A DNA stretch of 64,000 nucleotides from NCBI RefSeq assembly GCF_029784155.1, contig NC_073691.1, forward strand, positions 145,330,496 through 145,394,495, given 5' to 3'. The stretch is from Uranotaenia lowii (Eukaryota; Arthropoda; Insecta; Diptera; Culicidae). Of this stretch, positions 36,039 through 46,511 are shown piece after piece (position 1 is the stretch's first letter; each line of letters starts with the position of its first letter). A model generated the notes under the pieces. That model saw nothing but the letters and a program-made list of their open reading frames with translations, ran no database searches and was not told where the DNA came from. The position numbers were made by a program, and so were the translations under genes.

Positions 36039-37017
36039 TAGGGGAGAGTGGGGATACTTGATCCCCTATTCTTATTTTCACCATATCTTTTTGGAAAAAT
36101 TTAGCAACTCACCGTCTTTGACATTTTCTGACAGCTTGTAACTTCAAGTTTCTATGCTCCAAAAATTAGAACGATACTTTAACCCGTTGATGAACTAGAA
36201 GCATTTTCGTGGGAGTAAAAAAATTGCGATTTTTCTGAAGTTAGGGGAGACTTGATCCCCTATTGAAGGAGACTTGATCTTTTATTCAGGAAGCCCTAAT
36301 CCATGGAAAAAATCAAACAAAACCCCAAGATAGAATGTTAATTGACTATTTTGGTCATGTTTGTTCTCATTTCACAATTTATAGCAGACATAAGAAGAAA
36401 ATTCTATAACTTTGTCTCAACGCTAATAACATTGCATACTTAAAGGCGCTATTTTTTATAATTAAGAGAAAATTAATTATTTTTGCTCTTTTCTTCAGAC
36501 AATTGTTTGATAAATATTAGTTTTCTGGATAAATATTAGTAATTTCGTAATCAGCAAACATAACGATCAATTCAGAAGAAGAATATGCCGTTTGGAAGGG
36601 GGATCAATTGTACCCAACTCTAGGGGATCAATTATACCCATAATCAACATTTTAGAAAACTTTTTCTGAAAAAAGTTGAGAGTTTTCCATTGCTTTGAAA
36701 ATATGGAATTATGAAGTTCATTTTACGCTCGAACGATTGATACATTGGAACAAATATTTTTTTCATAATTTTCCCATGTAAGGAACATTTTAAAGTGATG
36801 AAAAAAGATCTTCAAGTTACATTTTGTAAAATTTTTCAAACAAAGTTTAATTACTCAAACAATTATTTTGTTAAAATTTTTTCAACTACAAGCATTGTTA
36901 TTTTACTCATTTTGGCACATTTTTCTAGAACATTTGATCTTTGTAAGACATTTCAGTTTCGAGATATAGCTAAGGAATCAAGTATCCCCAGGGATCAAGT
37001 ATCCTCATTCTCCCCTA
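36039..37017. mobile_element. TA-flanked MITE inserted in the 5' LTR
   Basis: Ends TAGGGGAGAGTGGGGATACT (36039 onward) and its inverted counterpart ending CTCCCCTA at 37017, with TA at each border. The words GATACTTGATCC and GATCAAT recur in the subterminal regions. A second copy lies in opposite orientation at 62715-63630. The 5' LTR of the surrounding element continues on both sides, which proves the insertion. No transposase is encoded; open frames are short and AT-rich. Confidence 0.85.
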
Positions 37018-37054
37018 TATATATATAATTAATTTCTATGGCAACATTTGTTAT

Positions 37055-40000
37055 TTCGGCAACACTACTACTTACTTAATGATCCCGCGCCGATCCTCCG
37101 GTGCATAGGGCCGTGGTAAAAGACCTCCACTGTTGACGATCCGGAGCCAGCGTCTTCACCTGGTCCCAGTCAAGATTCTCGTCGACAGTTCGGATTTCAG
37201 CGGCTAGGCTTCGCCGCCACGAATTTCTGGGTCTGCCTCTTCTTCGATGACCTTCTGGATTCCAATCTAGCGCCTCTCTGCAAATCTCGTTTTCATCTCT
37301 TCGCAGCGTGTGCCCAATCCATCTCCACTTACGTTCCCGAATCTCGATTTCTAGCGCCTTTTGATGACACCGGCGATGTAGTTCCTCATTCGAGATCCAG
37401 TTGCCAGGCCACCAAGCGCGGATGATATTCCGCAGGCAGCGGTTTACAAATACTTGCAGTTTTCGCGTCGTCACCGCATATGTGCACCAAGTTTCGCACC
37501 CGTACAGCAATACGGATTTGACGTTTGAGTTGAAGATTCGGATTTTTGTTCGTAGAGAGATCTGGCCTGACCGCCAGATGTTTCGGAGACTCGCAAACGC
37601 AAATCGGCCCTTTCTGATCCGTGTTTCGATGTCTTTTCTGGTACCACCATCAGGCGTAATCTGGCTACCAAGATACTGGAAGCACTCCACTTTCTCAACT
37701 TGTTGCCCAGCTACCATGAAACTGGAGGGATTTCCTGTGTTGATCTCCATCGACTTGGTCTTTCCGACATTGACTTTGAGACCTGCTGCCTTGGAACTTT
37801 CGGTGAGGTCGTCGAGTTTGCTCTGCATATCTGGTTGTGTTTGGGCGAGCAAAACAATATCGTCAGCCAGGTCAAGGTCGTTCAGTTGCTCCATTGTTGA
37901 AGGATTCCACGGCAATCCTCGGTTCGGTGCACAGTCAATCGATCCAATCAGAATCTCATCCATTACGATTAGAAAAAGTAGCGGTGATAGAATACATCCT
38001 TGTCTCACTCCAGCAGTTACCGGGATTGGTTCGGACAAGACACCGTCGTGCAAGACCTTGCACGAAAATGCCTCATACTGTGCTTCGATGAGATGGACTA
38101 GTTTCTCTGGGACCCCTCGTCGCCTTAGAGCCGCCCAGATGTTTTCATGGTTAAGTCGGTCGAATGCTTTTTCGAAATCAACGAACACCAGCAGAAGAGA
38201 GTCCTGGAATTCGTTGATTTGTTCCAGTATGATTCGTAGCGTTGTGATGTGGTCCACACATGATCGTCCGGATCGGAATCCAGCTTGTTGCCGTCGGAGT
38301 GTAGCGTCTATTTTCTCCTGGATCCTGTTCAGAATCACTTTGCAGAGTACTTTGAGGGTTGTACAGATCAACGTTATGCCTCGCCAGTTACCGCACTCTG
38401 TCAGGTCTCCTTTCTTCGGGACCTTTACGAGGATACCCTGCATCCAGTCGGCCGGAAATGTTGCAGTATCCCAGATGTCAGCGAAAAGACGGTGCAACAT
38501 TTGTGCTGATAGGGCAGGGTCAGCTTTCAGCATTTCAGCAGGGATACAATCGATCCCAGGTGCTTTGTTGGATTTCATGTTTTTGATTGCCGCTTCTATT
38601 TCAGCCAGCGAAGGCGCTTCCGAGTTGACGCCATTTATGCGACTTACTGTTGGCGCTTCGAGCTGCAGATTCTGTTGGCCAACGCTATTCGTGACTCGGA
38701 AGAGTTGTTCGAAGTGCTCAGTCCATCGTTTGAGCTGATCTGTTCGATCGGTCAATAACTGACCTGCTCGGTCTTTTAGCGGCATTCTCGCATTAGTCCT
38801 TGCACCACTGAGGCGGCGAGAAATGTCATAAAGTAATCGGATATCTCCATTGGCGGCGGCTCTTTCTCCCTCTTCGGCTAGGGAGTTTGTCCAGGCTCTC
38901 TTGTCTCGTCTACAAGCTCGTTTAACTGCCTTTTCCAGCTCCGCATATCGTAAGCGGGCGGCTGCTTTGGCTGACCCGGTACATGCCTGCTCAATTCCGA
39001 CTTTCGCCTTTCTCCGATCATCGACCATCCTCCAAGTTTCATCCGACATCCATTCACTCCTTCTTCCACAAACTTTACCGAGAGTACCATGGCTCGTCGT
39101 GATAAAGGCATTCTTGATTCCACACCACTGTTCTTCGACTGTTCCGTCTGTCGGCAGCTCCGAGGCTCGGGATTCTAGCTGTTCAACGTATGCCCTTTTC
39201 ACCTCTGGATTCTCCAACCGGCGGACGTCGTATCGACACCTGACTTTCTCCTCGCGCCGTTGGACACGTGCAACTCTCAGTCGTATCTCGCCAAGGACGA
39301 GGTGATGGTCAAATGCGATGTCTGCGCTTCGCTTGTTGCGGACATCAAGAAGGCTCCTTCTCCATTTTCGGCTGATGCAGATGTGGTCAATTTGATTTTC
39401 TGTTCGGCCATCTCGGGATACCCAAGTGACCTTATGTGCTGGTCGATGGGGGAAGAGCGATCCACCGATCACCATGTTGTTGTTGCCACAAAATTCTACA
39501 AACAGCTCTCCGTTTTCGCTCATCTGTCCTAGGCCATGGCGCCCCATGATGCGCTCAAGGTCCTGATTGTCGGAGCCAATCTTTGCGTTGAAGTCGCCCA
39601 AATGGATTTGAATGCCACCCTTCGGAATTCTCTCAACCACGCTGTTCAGTTGACTGTAAAACTGCTCTTTCTCCTGCAAGTCGGCAACGTCAGTTGGCGC
39701 ATAACACTGGACCATTGTAAGGTTTCTAACCCGTGTTCTAAATCTGGCTACGATTATTCTTTCGTTTATCGGTTCCCATCTTATGAGGGCCGCATGGGCC
39801 TGCGGGCTTAACAGGAAACCAACTCCTCGTTCCCGAGTAGCATGTTCTCCTCGTATGCCAGAGTAAAGCAGGACTTGCCCGGATTGTGTCTTGTGTTCTC
39901 CAGTATTAGGCCAACGGACTTCGCTCAGTCCCAGAATTTCAAGCTTGAGGCGGCTAGCCTCTCTAGCAAGTTGTTCCAGTTTGCCTTGTTGGGCAAGGGT

Positions 40001-40490
40001 TAAAACATTCCAAGTTCCAATTCGTGTCCGTGTTTTCATGCTAAAAGTCGTCGCCAAAGTTCCAGGTCGGTCATTTCTTTCGGATTCCGTAACAATTTCA
40101 AATCGGGAGCAGTAGGTTGTTAGCCTAAAGTCCCTATCCCGCGATGGGGCTGCCATCTTGGACTTAGCTGGCGGGAGCCGCATTTCATAAATTCAGCCGC
40201 TTGCTGCAAGACAGACGCTGTTTGAGCCGCCCCTGACCTGGAGAACAGACGCTCGGTTGTTGTTGCACGCCGCCCCTGACCTGGGGAACAGACGCGTGCG
40301 GCCACCTTCTCAGTCTGCATGCGACCAAAGCATCCACCGGGGTTGGGTACCCGATCTCCGCTTAGGTTACTCGCACCCCAGCCGGCACCGCGGGGAGGTA
40401 GAGATAGGAGTTGTGAATAAGAGGTGATATGACCACTATGGGGTCTCGTGTTGCACATTATCCACCGTTTACCAGCCTTCGGTAACACTA
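37055..40490 (-). mobile_element. Full-length RTE-like non-LTR retrotransposon
   Basis: The element body is 37068-40477, about 3.4 kb, on the - strand. It is flanked by a 13-bp target duplication with one mismatch, TTCGGCAACACTA at 37055-37067 and TTCGGTAACACTA at 40478-40490. The 3' end reads ATTAAGTAAGTAG, a short TAAG tail typical of RTE elements, which lack poly-A. The 5' UTR of about 294 bp contains two copies of GACCTGGRGAACAGACGC (on the + strand near 40237 and 40278). It lies inside the 5' LTR of the TRIM-like element, so it arrived later. Confidence 0.9.
37076..40183 (-). CDS. Endonuclease-reverse transcriptase of RTE-like retrotransposon
   Basis: A single intact ORF of 1035 codons. 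It would nick target DNA and reverse-transcribe the element RNA at the nick (target-primed reverse transcription) in the nucleus. An APE-type endonuclease occupies roughly residues 52-300: TWN (Asn59), SEVRW (Glu88), CYAPTD (Tyr161), GDFN (Asp197, Asn199), IDH (Asp266) and FDHH (Asp292, His293). The reverse transcriptase covers roughly 530-830: VFVDFEKAFD (motif A, Asp669), TAGVRQGC (motif B) and LADD (motif C, Asp774-Asp775). The C-terminal part ends with a basic RRRGRPRNSWRR stretch common in this group. All catalytic residues are present and there is no frameshift, so the protein may be functional. The start ATG at 40181-40183 is the first in frame; Met49, just before the endonuclease domain, is an alternative. 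Clade assignment to RTE rests on overall organisation (single ORF, APE endonuclease, TAAG tail) and wording of motifs; a related clade is possible. Confidence 0.92.
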   Translation of the reverse strand: MRLPPAKSKMAAPSRDRDFRLTTYCSRFEIVTESERNDRPGTLATTFSMKTRTRIGTWNVLTLAQQGKLEQLAREASRLKLEILGLSEVRWPNTGEHKTQSGQVLLYSGIRGEHATRERGVGFLLSPQAHAALIRWEPINERIIVARFRTRVRNLTMVQCYAPTDVADLQEKEQFYSQLNSVVERIPKGGIQIHLGDFNAKIGSDNQDLERIMGRHGLGQMSENGELFVEFCGNNNMVIGGSLFPHRPAHKVTWVSRDGRTENQIDHICISRKWRRSLLDVRNKRSADIAFDHHLVLGEIRLRVARVQRREEKVRCRYDVRRLENPEVKRAYVEQLESRASELPTDGTVEEQWCGIKNAFITTSHGTLGKVCGRRSEWMSDETWRMVDDRRKAKVGIEQACTGSAKAAARLRYAELEKAVKRACRRDKRAWTNSLAEEGERAAANGDIRLLYDISRRLSGARTNARMPLKDRAGQLLTDRTDQLKRWTEHFEQLFRVTNSVGQQNLQLEAPTVSRINGVNSEAPSLAEIEAAIKNMKSNKAPGIDCIPAEMLKADPALSAQMLHRLFADIWDTATFPADWMQGILVKVPKKGDLTECGNWRGITLICTTLKVLCKVILNRIQEKIDATLRRQQAGFRSGRSCVDHITTLRIILEQINEFQDSLLLVFVDFEKAFDRLNHENIWAALRRRGVPEKLVHLIEAQYEAFSCKVLHDGVLSEPIPVTAGVRQGCILSPLLFLIVMDEILIGSIDCAPNRGLPWNPSTMEQLNDLDLADDIVLLAQTQPDMQSKLDDLTESSKAAGLKVNVGKTKSMEINTGNPSSFMVAGQQVEKVECFQYLGSQITPDGGTRKDIETRIRKGRFAFASLRNIWRSGQISLRTKIRIFNSNVKSVLLYGCETWCTYAVTTRKLQVFVNRCLRNIIRAWWPGNWISNEELHRRCHQKALEIEIRERKWRWIGHTLRRDENEICREALDWNPEGHRRRGRPRNSWRRSLAAEIRTVDENLDWDQVKTLAPDRQQWRSFTTALCTGGSARDH

Positions 40491-40599
40491 GGCAAAACAA
40501 AAAAAAAGCAATTGAATCATTGATCTATTCTTATGAGTGACAGACGTGTCTAAGTGAATCTCTGAATTGAGATTCGTAAAATCACGACAATGGCGTGGT

Positions 40600-41330
40600 T
40601 GGTAGAATAAACACAAACAGCGCAGATTTTTCAGGCTGCTGCTGCTGATTGTTTTGATTTGGCCTTCCGGTGGCATGAGACGGATTGCCTTTAGAAGCGC
40701 AGATTTTGAAGGCTGCTGCTGCTGATTTTTTTTTATTTGGCCTTCCGGTGGAATAAGACGGCATTGGCTTGGGGAACGCAGATTTTTAAAGCTGCTGCTG
40801 CTGATTGATTTTGTTTGGCCTTCCGGTGGTAAAAGACGGATTGGCTTAAGAAACGCAGATTTTTTAAGCCTGCCGCTGCTGATTGTTTTGATTTGCCCTC
40901 CGGTGCAATAAGACGGATTGGCTTTAGAAGTGAAGATTTTTAAGGCTGCTGCTGCTGCTGATTGTTTTGATTTGCCCTCCGGTGAAATAAGACGGATCGA
41001 CTTTAGAAGCGCAGATTTCAACAGCTACTGCCTCTGCTGATTGTTTTGATTTGGCTTTCCGGTGGCATAAAACGGATTGCCTTTAGAAGCGCAGATTTTG
41101 AAGGCTGCTGCTGCTGCTTCATTTTTTGATTTGGCCTTCCGGTGAAATAAGACGGATTGACTTTAGAAGCACAGATTTCTAAGTGATTGTTCTAATTTTT
41201 CCTTCCGGTGGAATGAGACGGATTGGCTTTAGAAGCGCAGATTTTGAAGGCTGCTGCTGCTGATTGTTTTTATTTGGCCTTCCGGAGGAAAAAAAGATTG
41301 GCTTAGGAAGCGTCGATTCCGAAGATTTGA
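40600..41330. repeat. 77-bp tandem repeat inside the LTR element
   Basis: About nine units marked by CTTCCGGTGG or CCTCCGGTG at intervals of 69-87 bp (near 40666, 40742, 40821, 40908, 40978, 41058, 41136, 41205 and 41280). Each contains a CTGCTGCTG run of variable length, GACGGATTGGCTTTAGAAG and GCGCAGATTTT. The - strand is partly open because of it (SPEGKSK/AAAA repeats). The units differ by point changes and triplet number. Confidence 0.9.
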
Positions 41331-41754
41331 AAAGCCTGTGCTAAGAATGGATTGTAGAATCAAGAGGAAGGATATTCGGAAAAAATAAACAACAGGTTTA
41401 GCTTAGAATGGAATGTAGAATAAAGATGATGAATGATTGGAAAATAAAATCATGTTAAAATAAACAGAAGTCGTTAAGTAAAAAGTTTCAATTGAGAATA
41501 GAGAAGAGAAGGAATGTAGAGATGAGATGAAGGATAGGCAGCAGATAAATCAAATTTAAAAAAAACGATTGAACTCGGCATCATTGAACATAAATAAAAT
41601 AAAATTAATTTAAATCTCAACAACAACAAATAACAAATTTTGACAACTCTAGGCAAAACAAACAAAACCAAGTGAGTCATTGATCTATTCTTGTAAGTGA
41701 CAGACGTGTCTAAGTGAATCTCTGAATTGAGATTCGTAAAATCACGACAAGCTC

Positions 41755-44700
41755 AATTCAGGTTTACTTTACCTCGATATTGGTTTAACTTGGATAAGTT
41801 TCACCTTGAAAAGGTAGAAGTTAGTTTTTTGGTTTTTACGAGCCGTGACCTCACTATCTAGAAAAATATATCCTTTTTCTTACCTTTCGTGCAGTTAAAA
41901 CCAAATGTTTCTTTTAATAAGTTTTCAATTACCTGATTTTTTTGTCAAAGAAGTGGTCATTAGCGATGCTAAAGCCAGGTTGACAGCTTTGTCACCTGAC
42001 ATTCCCAGTTTAAAAAAAACGGACAAAAATCGGTCGGGATTTGGTCTGTTCATTTGGTGCAAAGTTCTGAAACCAGACGACAATCAGACTGCCCGAATTC
42101 GAACCAAATCTGGACCGATTTGACTGACAGTTCTTATTTTGATAAAAAACGGTCCGATTGAATTACTCTCAGCGGACTGGGACACCGCACTTCATAGAAT
42201 AAACAAATTGTAAATTTTGCACATTCTACAATTTTAACACAAAATTCCTATAAATTTTACCAATCCAATCAACGTTTAGAGTGAATTAAGTGTGTGCGAA
42301 TTCTAACGATATTGCCGTTCCAGATTTTTACCACAGGGATGGAATTACTCAAGTAGTTGAAACAACAGCTTGTCTCCAGAAGTCCGCTCTCTGGAATAAC
42401 CTGGTAGCCTAATTTCCCGGTGCCAGAAATGGGTTCTTCCGACATTCCACAGAACAGTCCTATGGACGGAATAGGCAGGATTGCTCCCTCGACTCGACTT
42501 TGTCACCAGCCCAACGATGACGAGCACGAGGATGCGTTCCAACAGACAAATACCTAATAATATAATTGCACTTGATGGGCAAACGCCATTTCAAGGTACA
42601 GGATCAACGACGACGACCAACAACAACAGCAACGAAAATAACCGGGAACTTGCATATGAAGCGCAATGTTACGCTAGTCTATGGAGGCGTGGGCACGATT
42701 TGGTTCGTGAAGCCCCAACTTTCCACCTCGCACAAACCTTCACACACTCACGCCCGTCAGCATAAGGGGGTTTAAGAAATTTTCCCGGGGAGTAGGTCAA
42801 GGGAGAGTTTGGCTGCGGCGCGTCCTGTGACTGACTGAACGTTGGGTGCTCCGGTTGTCGTTTCAGGTTATATTGTTCAACCACTCGGTTCCGATTTGCC
42901 GGAAGAGGGGAGCACAGCGAAAGAAGGACACAACCACGCCGGGGAAGGATTCCACCAACTTGCTGAATGGTGCGGAAAACTCTTTTCCTGTTTGGGTAGG
43001 GCAAGACCGGGCTCGCGCTAAGTAGTCACAATAACAATAACTGCAGCAGCAACAACATCAACAGCAACAAACGGGGCAGCTCAAAATAACAACAATAATA
43101 CTAATAATAATAGTACTAGCAATAAAAGCATCAGCCGGATTGGTGTGAAGGTATGGGGAAGCAGGCAGATAAAAAGAAATAGAAGTAGGAGTAGGGACAA
43201 AAAAAAAACTGCGATGGCGTCGCGAGTGCGTCTTTGTTGTTGCAGCTACTGCTGTTGTTGTTATTGTTGTTGTTGTTATTATTATTTATGACAGCCGCCA
43301 GCGTTCCAGCTTGGGTGTGACTGCTGGCTGTTCCGTGTAAGGGGAAAGGCCTCAAAATGTCCCATTTATCCGAAACACACCGGTATTTTTATTTTACTGC
43401 CGTTATTGGGCAACAACAATTAACTAGTTATGAAAATTTGACATAAAAGACCCTGTCGGAAAAAAACAGTTGTTCAAAGGTTTTTGATACGATCGAGTTG
43501 TCGATAATGAACGAATTACTATCAAACTTCTGATGTATTTTTCCAAGTAGGATACAACTTTTCCAACATCGAGCGAAATGTAAAAATTCTTTTTCACAAT
43601 TCACATGATTTACGCGTAATAATTCGTTGCTCCGACAAACAGGGGCATATTGACGAGTGATCCCCCGGGGATTTGTACTCAGAATAACCCGGTACCCAGT
43701 TTAAACCCGGTCCGGGAAAGGATCAGGAGGTAAAAGTAGGTATACCTAAGTGGGCACGAAAAAAAAACGAGCAGGAGCGAACAATGGGCCACCAAAAGGA
43801 GATGTAATAGTGTAAGGAAAAATAAGAGAACTAGAAGAAGAAGGTTTTAAAACTGCAGCACCGTGTTCCTTCTCTAGGTACTGACTGGGGCCTTGCTTTC
43901 CGTCGTCTGACGTTCGGTTTTGCGCGAAACGAACGAATGGGCCAAGTGGAAGGTGCCGAAGACAAAAAGGACCAAAGATAGTGGAGCGTCACTAATGTGG
44001 TGCATGTATGACGGCCAATGACGACGAAGGGTTCCTTCTTTGCGTTTGACGGGCCTGATTGTGGTTGTGGATATGTGTGTGTATATGTATGTATACTCGA
44101 AATTGCGACGCGTGGAAAAGAGGGCCCGCATTTTTTATTGTTTTGTTTTGTTGTTAGGGAAGGTTGTGGTTTTGAACGCTAATCAAATATATTTTATTTT
44201 GCTCCCCCCTCGGCTTCTTTGTATGGGTTGTTCGATTTTTTCTTTCCGGTGCCGAATGGTTCTTTGACTGATTTTTTTCCTGTATTCTCACATTTGTATT
44301 GCTATGTACAGCACACCCACTTGAATATTGGAGTGAGTAGCGTTTACCAGAAAGCTGCTAGAAAGTTCACATTTTTGACATTTTGAAGTTTTGAAACGTT
44401 ATAGCATGTACGCAACTTCAAATTGATTATTTATTGAAATTTGTATTCAAATGATAAGTTCCTAGGAACTGCAATCACAAAATTACCTTTGACAAAACGC
44501 AACCAGAACAAGTAAGGGTACAAACCTGGAAATTGTGACTGCGTGAGACAATGTAAAAATAGTAATCCGTCTGTCTGGGTGAATGTTAAGGCTTGTCTTG
44601 TTGTAATTGGCAGAAAATCGATATTTCCAAATTGAGCAATTACCTGTCTATCTACTTATTTCAGGGAAACCGATTTCAGGCGGTTTCACTTGTTTAAATC

Positions 44701-46094
44701 TTTGATTTGGTGCTACAAAAAAGGAGCAAAGCAATTAGCTGACTTACCTGACTTGTCAAGGGGGGAATATTTTTTTGGGAAAATTGTGCTCAGCTTGGTT
44801 GATGGAGTTGATCCGTTTACTGTTTTCATAAGCGTGACCAATTGAAGAATTTGACATTTTGGTTCTTGAAGACGTGTTAAATGGTTCGTGATGTCTGGAA
44901 AATGTTTAGAATGAAAAAAATCGACAAAATTGGAATTGTATAAAATCCCTTACAAATTTCATCTTTCCATTCTTCAAAATAACAGCAAATCTATAAGCAC
45001 ATTACATGTCTTCAACAACCTCATGTAGAGCAGTCGGCAGAACAGACTGCTGTCGAGAAGAAATTTAGCAGCTGAGATGTAAATTCGATTCTCGTTCTCC
45101 GTCGGCATCTTTTTTTAGACATTCGCTCAAATGTTCGTATGTAGAGTTGATAGATATTTTTGTTCACAAAAAAAGCACGTGCCAATTGTGATTTCGAAAA
45201 GAGCACATTTTTGGAGACTTGATTACGTGCAAGGAAAACTATAGATTGCTAGATCCTAAATAAATGGACGGACATCCTCTACTGCAAGAGACAGACGAGC
45301 TTTCCATAAAATGTGTTCTTGGTTTTCAAACAAGTTAAAAAGAATAGAATAACATCTACAGTCGGTTCACTTTCCTGGACGTTTTCTACATTTCCAGGAT
45401 GACATACAACGAAGTTTAGAACCCTCGAATTAAAAGGGAAGGTAAAGGTTGTGTTCTACCGTCTGGTCGGATTGACCTTAAACCACTGACGATACTGACT
45501 GGACACTGATTTCGTTTGTTGGATAATTTTTCCAACAGTGCGCAATACCGATTCCAGAGTGCGCATCGATCGATTTGAAGAAATGCTATCCCAGTAAGAA
45601 AGCGCCACCCAACTTAACAAAAAAACAGGCAATTTCTACGATAAAATTGGGCTAAACAGTTACATTTTTCCTACAGGGCATTTTTTGTCACATTTTTCAG
45701 GTTCGCCACCTGCCATCGGTATTGCGAATCTACAAAATATAACAAAATAAATTAGCCAGAAAATGGTCGAATTTTTGTTCTAAGTGTCATGTCAGTGTGA
45801 TCAGTGCTTAAACCTAAACGAAAGTGAGTATTGCATAAAGCCCCCGGAAAGATTTTCCGAGTCATGGGTGTTTGACGGACTTTGAATCAAGTGGGAAATA
45901 ACTCGATTGTAGGCCTTGGCAATATCTCTAGCGTGTTTATTTCAGGTTTCTGATTCACTCAACGGTAGACCATCTCTTCAAAAGTTTGTTTTTATTTATT
46001 GGTTACCCAGGTGGTAATTCCTCGTTTACGAATTACATTCTAAGATATGAATAGCCATCGCGTCTCCCAAGTTTGCTACTTCGGGTCCAAAGGT
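41755..46094. other. No gene recognised; triplet-rich patch
   Basis: 42400-44250 is GC-richer and carries triplet runs: CAGCAGCAACAACATCAACA near 43043, AATAATAAT near 43100 and a TGTTGTTGTTATTGTTG run at 43243-43290. Such runs are common in 5' UTRs, regulatory DNA and glutamine-rich exons of insects, but no credible exon is present. 41990-42135 contains CGGTC/GACCG words that mirror 34564-34680. The remainder is plain. Confidence 0.35.
45010..45116 (+). ncRNA. Possible tRNA-derived SINE or Pol III unit
   Basis: TAGAGCAGTCGGCAG near 45026 could serve as an A box and AAATTCGATTCTC near 45081 as a diverged B box (compare GGTTCGANTCC). Seven T residues at 45110-45116 would terminate Pol III transcription. 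The spacing is tRNA-like, but I see no cloverleaf and no flanking duplication. Weak call. Confidence 0.25.
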
Positions 46095-46511
46095 GTAGTG
46101 TGCAAGGTTGCCGAAAACAAATCTGTGTTTTTTACAAAAAAAATCTCGAATTCTGTGATTTGGACCTAACTTTCTGTGACGGTTTTCTATGACGCTATTT
46201 CTTTTAAGTTTATTGAGAAATCGTGTGAAACATCAACAAATTGAAAACTACTTACATTTTTCATAGGACAAAATCAATTTACATTACCTTGTTTTCATAT
46301 TTTTGTAAATTAGAGTCAGAAATAAAATGTGAAAGTGAAGAGTGAAAATTTATAATGTTGGGAATCTGTACAAAATTTAAAAAATCTGTGAAATCTTTGA
46401 TAATTTTCAAAATTTTGTGATCGATGACACAATTTTTGTGACGAAATTTTGCTCAAAATTCTGTGATAATACAGATTTTTTTTTTGTTATTTCGGCAACC
46501 TTGGTAGTGGG
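46095..46511. mobile_element. hAT-like MITE with 8-bp target duplication
   Basis: The element 46103-46503 (401 bp) has ends CAAGGTTGCCGAAA and its inverse TTTCGGCAACCTTG-like sequence; both fit YARNG. It is flanked by GTAGTGTG (46095-46102) and GTAGTGGG (46504-46511), an 8-bp duplication with one mismatch, diagnostic of hAT. The interior consists largely of TCTGTGATTT-like words. No ORF. Confidence 0.8.

Larger units (their letters stand above)
35952..41754 (+). mobile_element. Small non-autonomous LTR retrotransposon (TRIM-like), interrupted
   Basis: The 3' LTR (41515-41749, 235 bp) begins TG and ends CA. The 5' LTR is the same sequence broken into 35957-36038, 37018-37067 and 40491-40589 by two later insertions. 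AGCTC flanks the whole at 35952-35956 and 41750-41754. One base after the 5' LTR, TGGCGTGGTTGG (40591-40602) is in the place of a tRNA primer-binding site. A 15-base purine run (41500-41514) directly precedes the 3' LTR as a polypurine tract. The 925-bp interior (40590-41514) has no gag or pol and is mostly a 77-bp tandem repeat. Movement would have needed enzymes from another element. LTR identity is moderate, so the insertion is not recent. Confidence 0.8.

Noticed and set aside
37401..38738. 445-codon open frame on the + strand
   Set aside because: It is antisense to the reverse-transcriptase part of the RTE-like ORF, has no known domain, and is explained by codon composition of the true - strand gene.
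44751..44762. Recursive splice site on the - strand (ACTTACCTG)
   Set aside because: The - strand sequence before the AG is not pyrimidine-rich.
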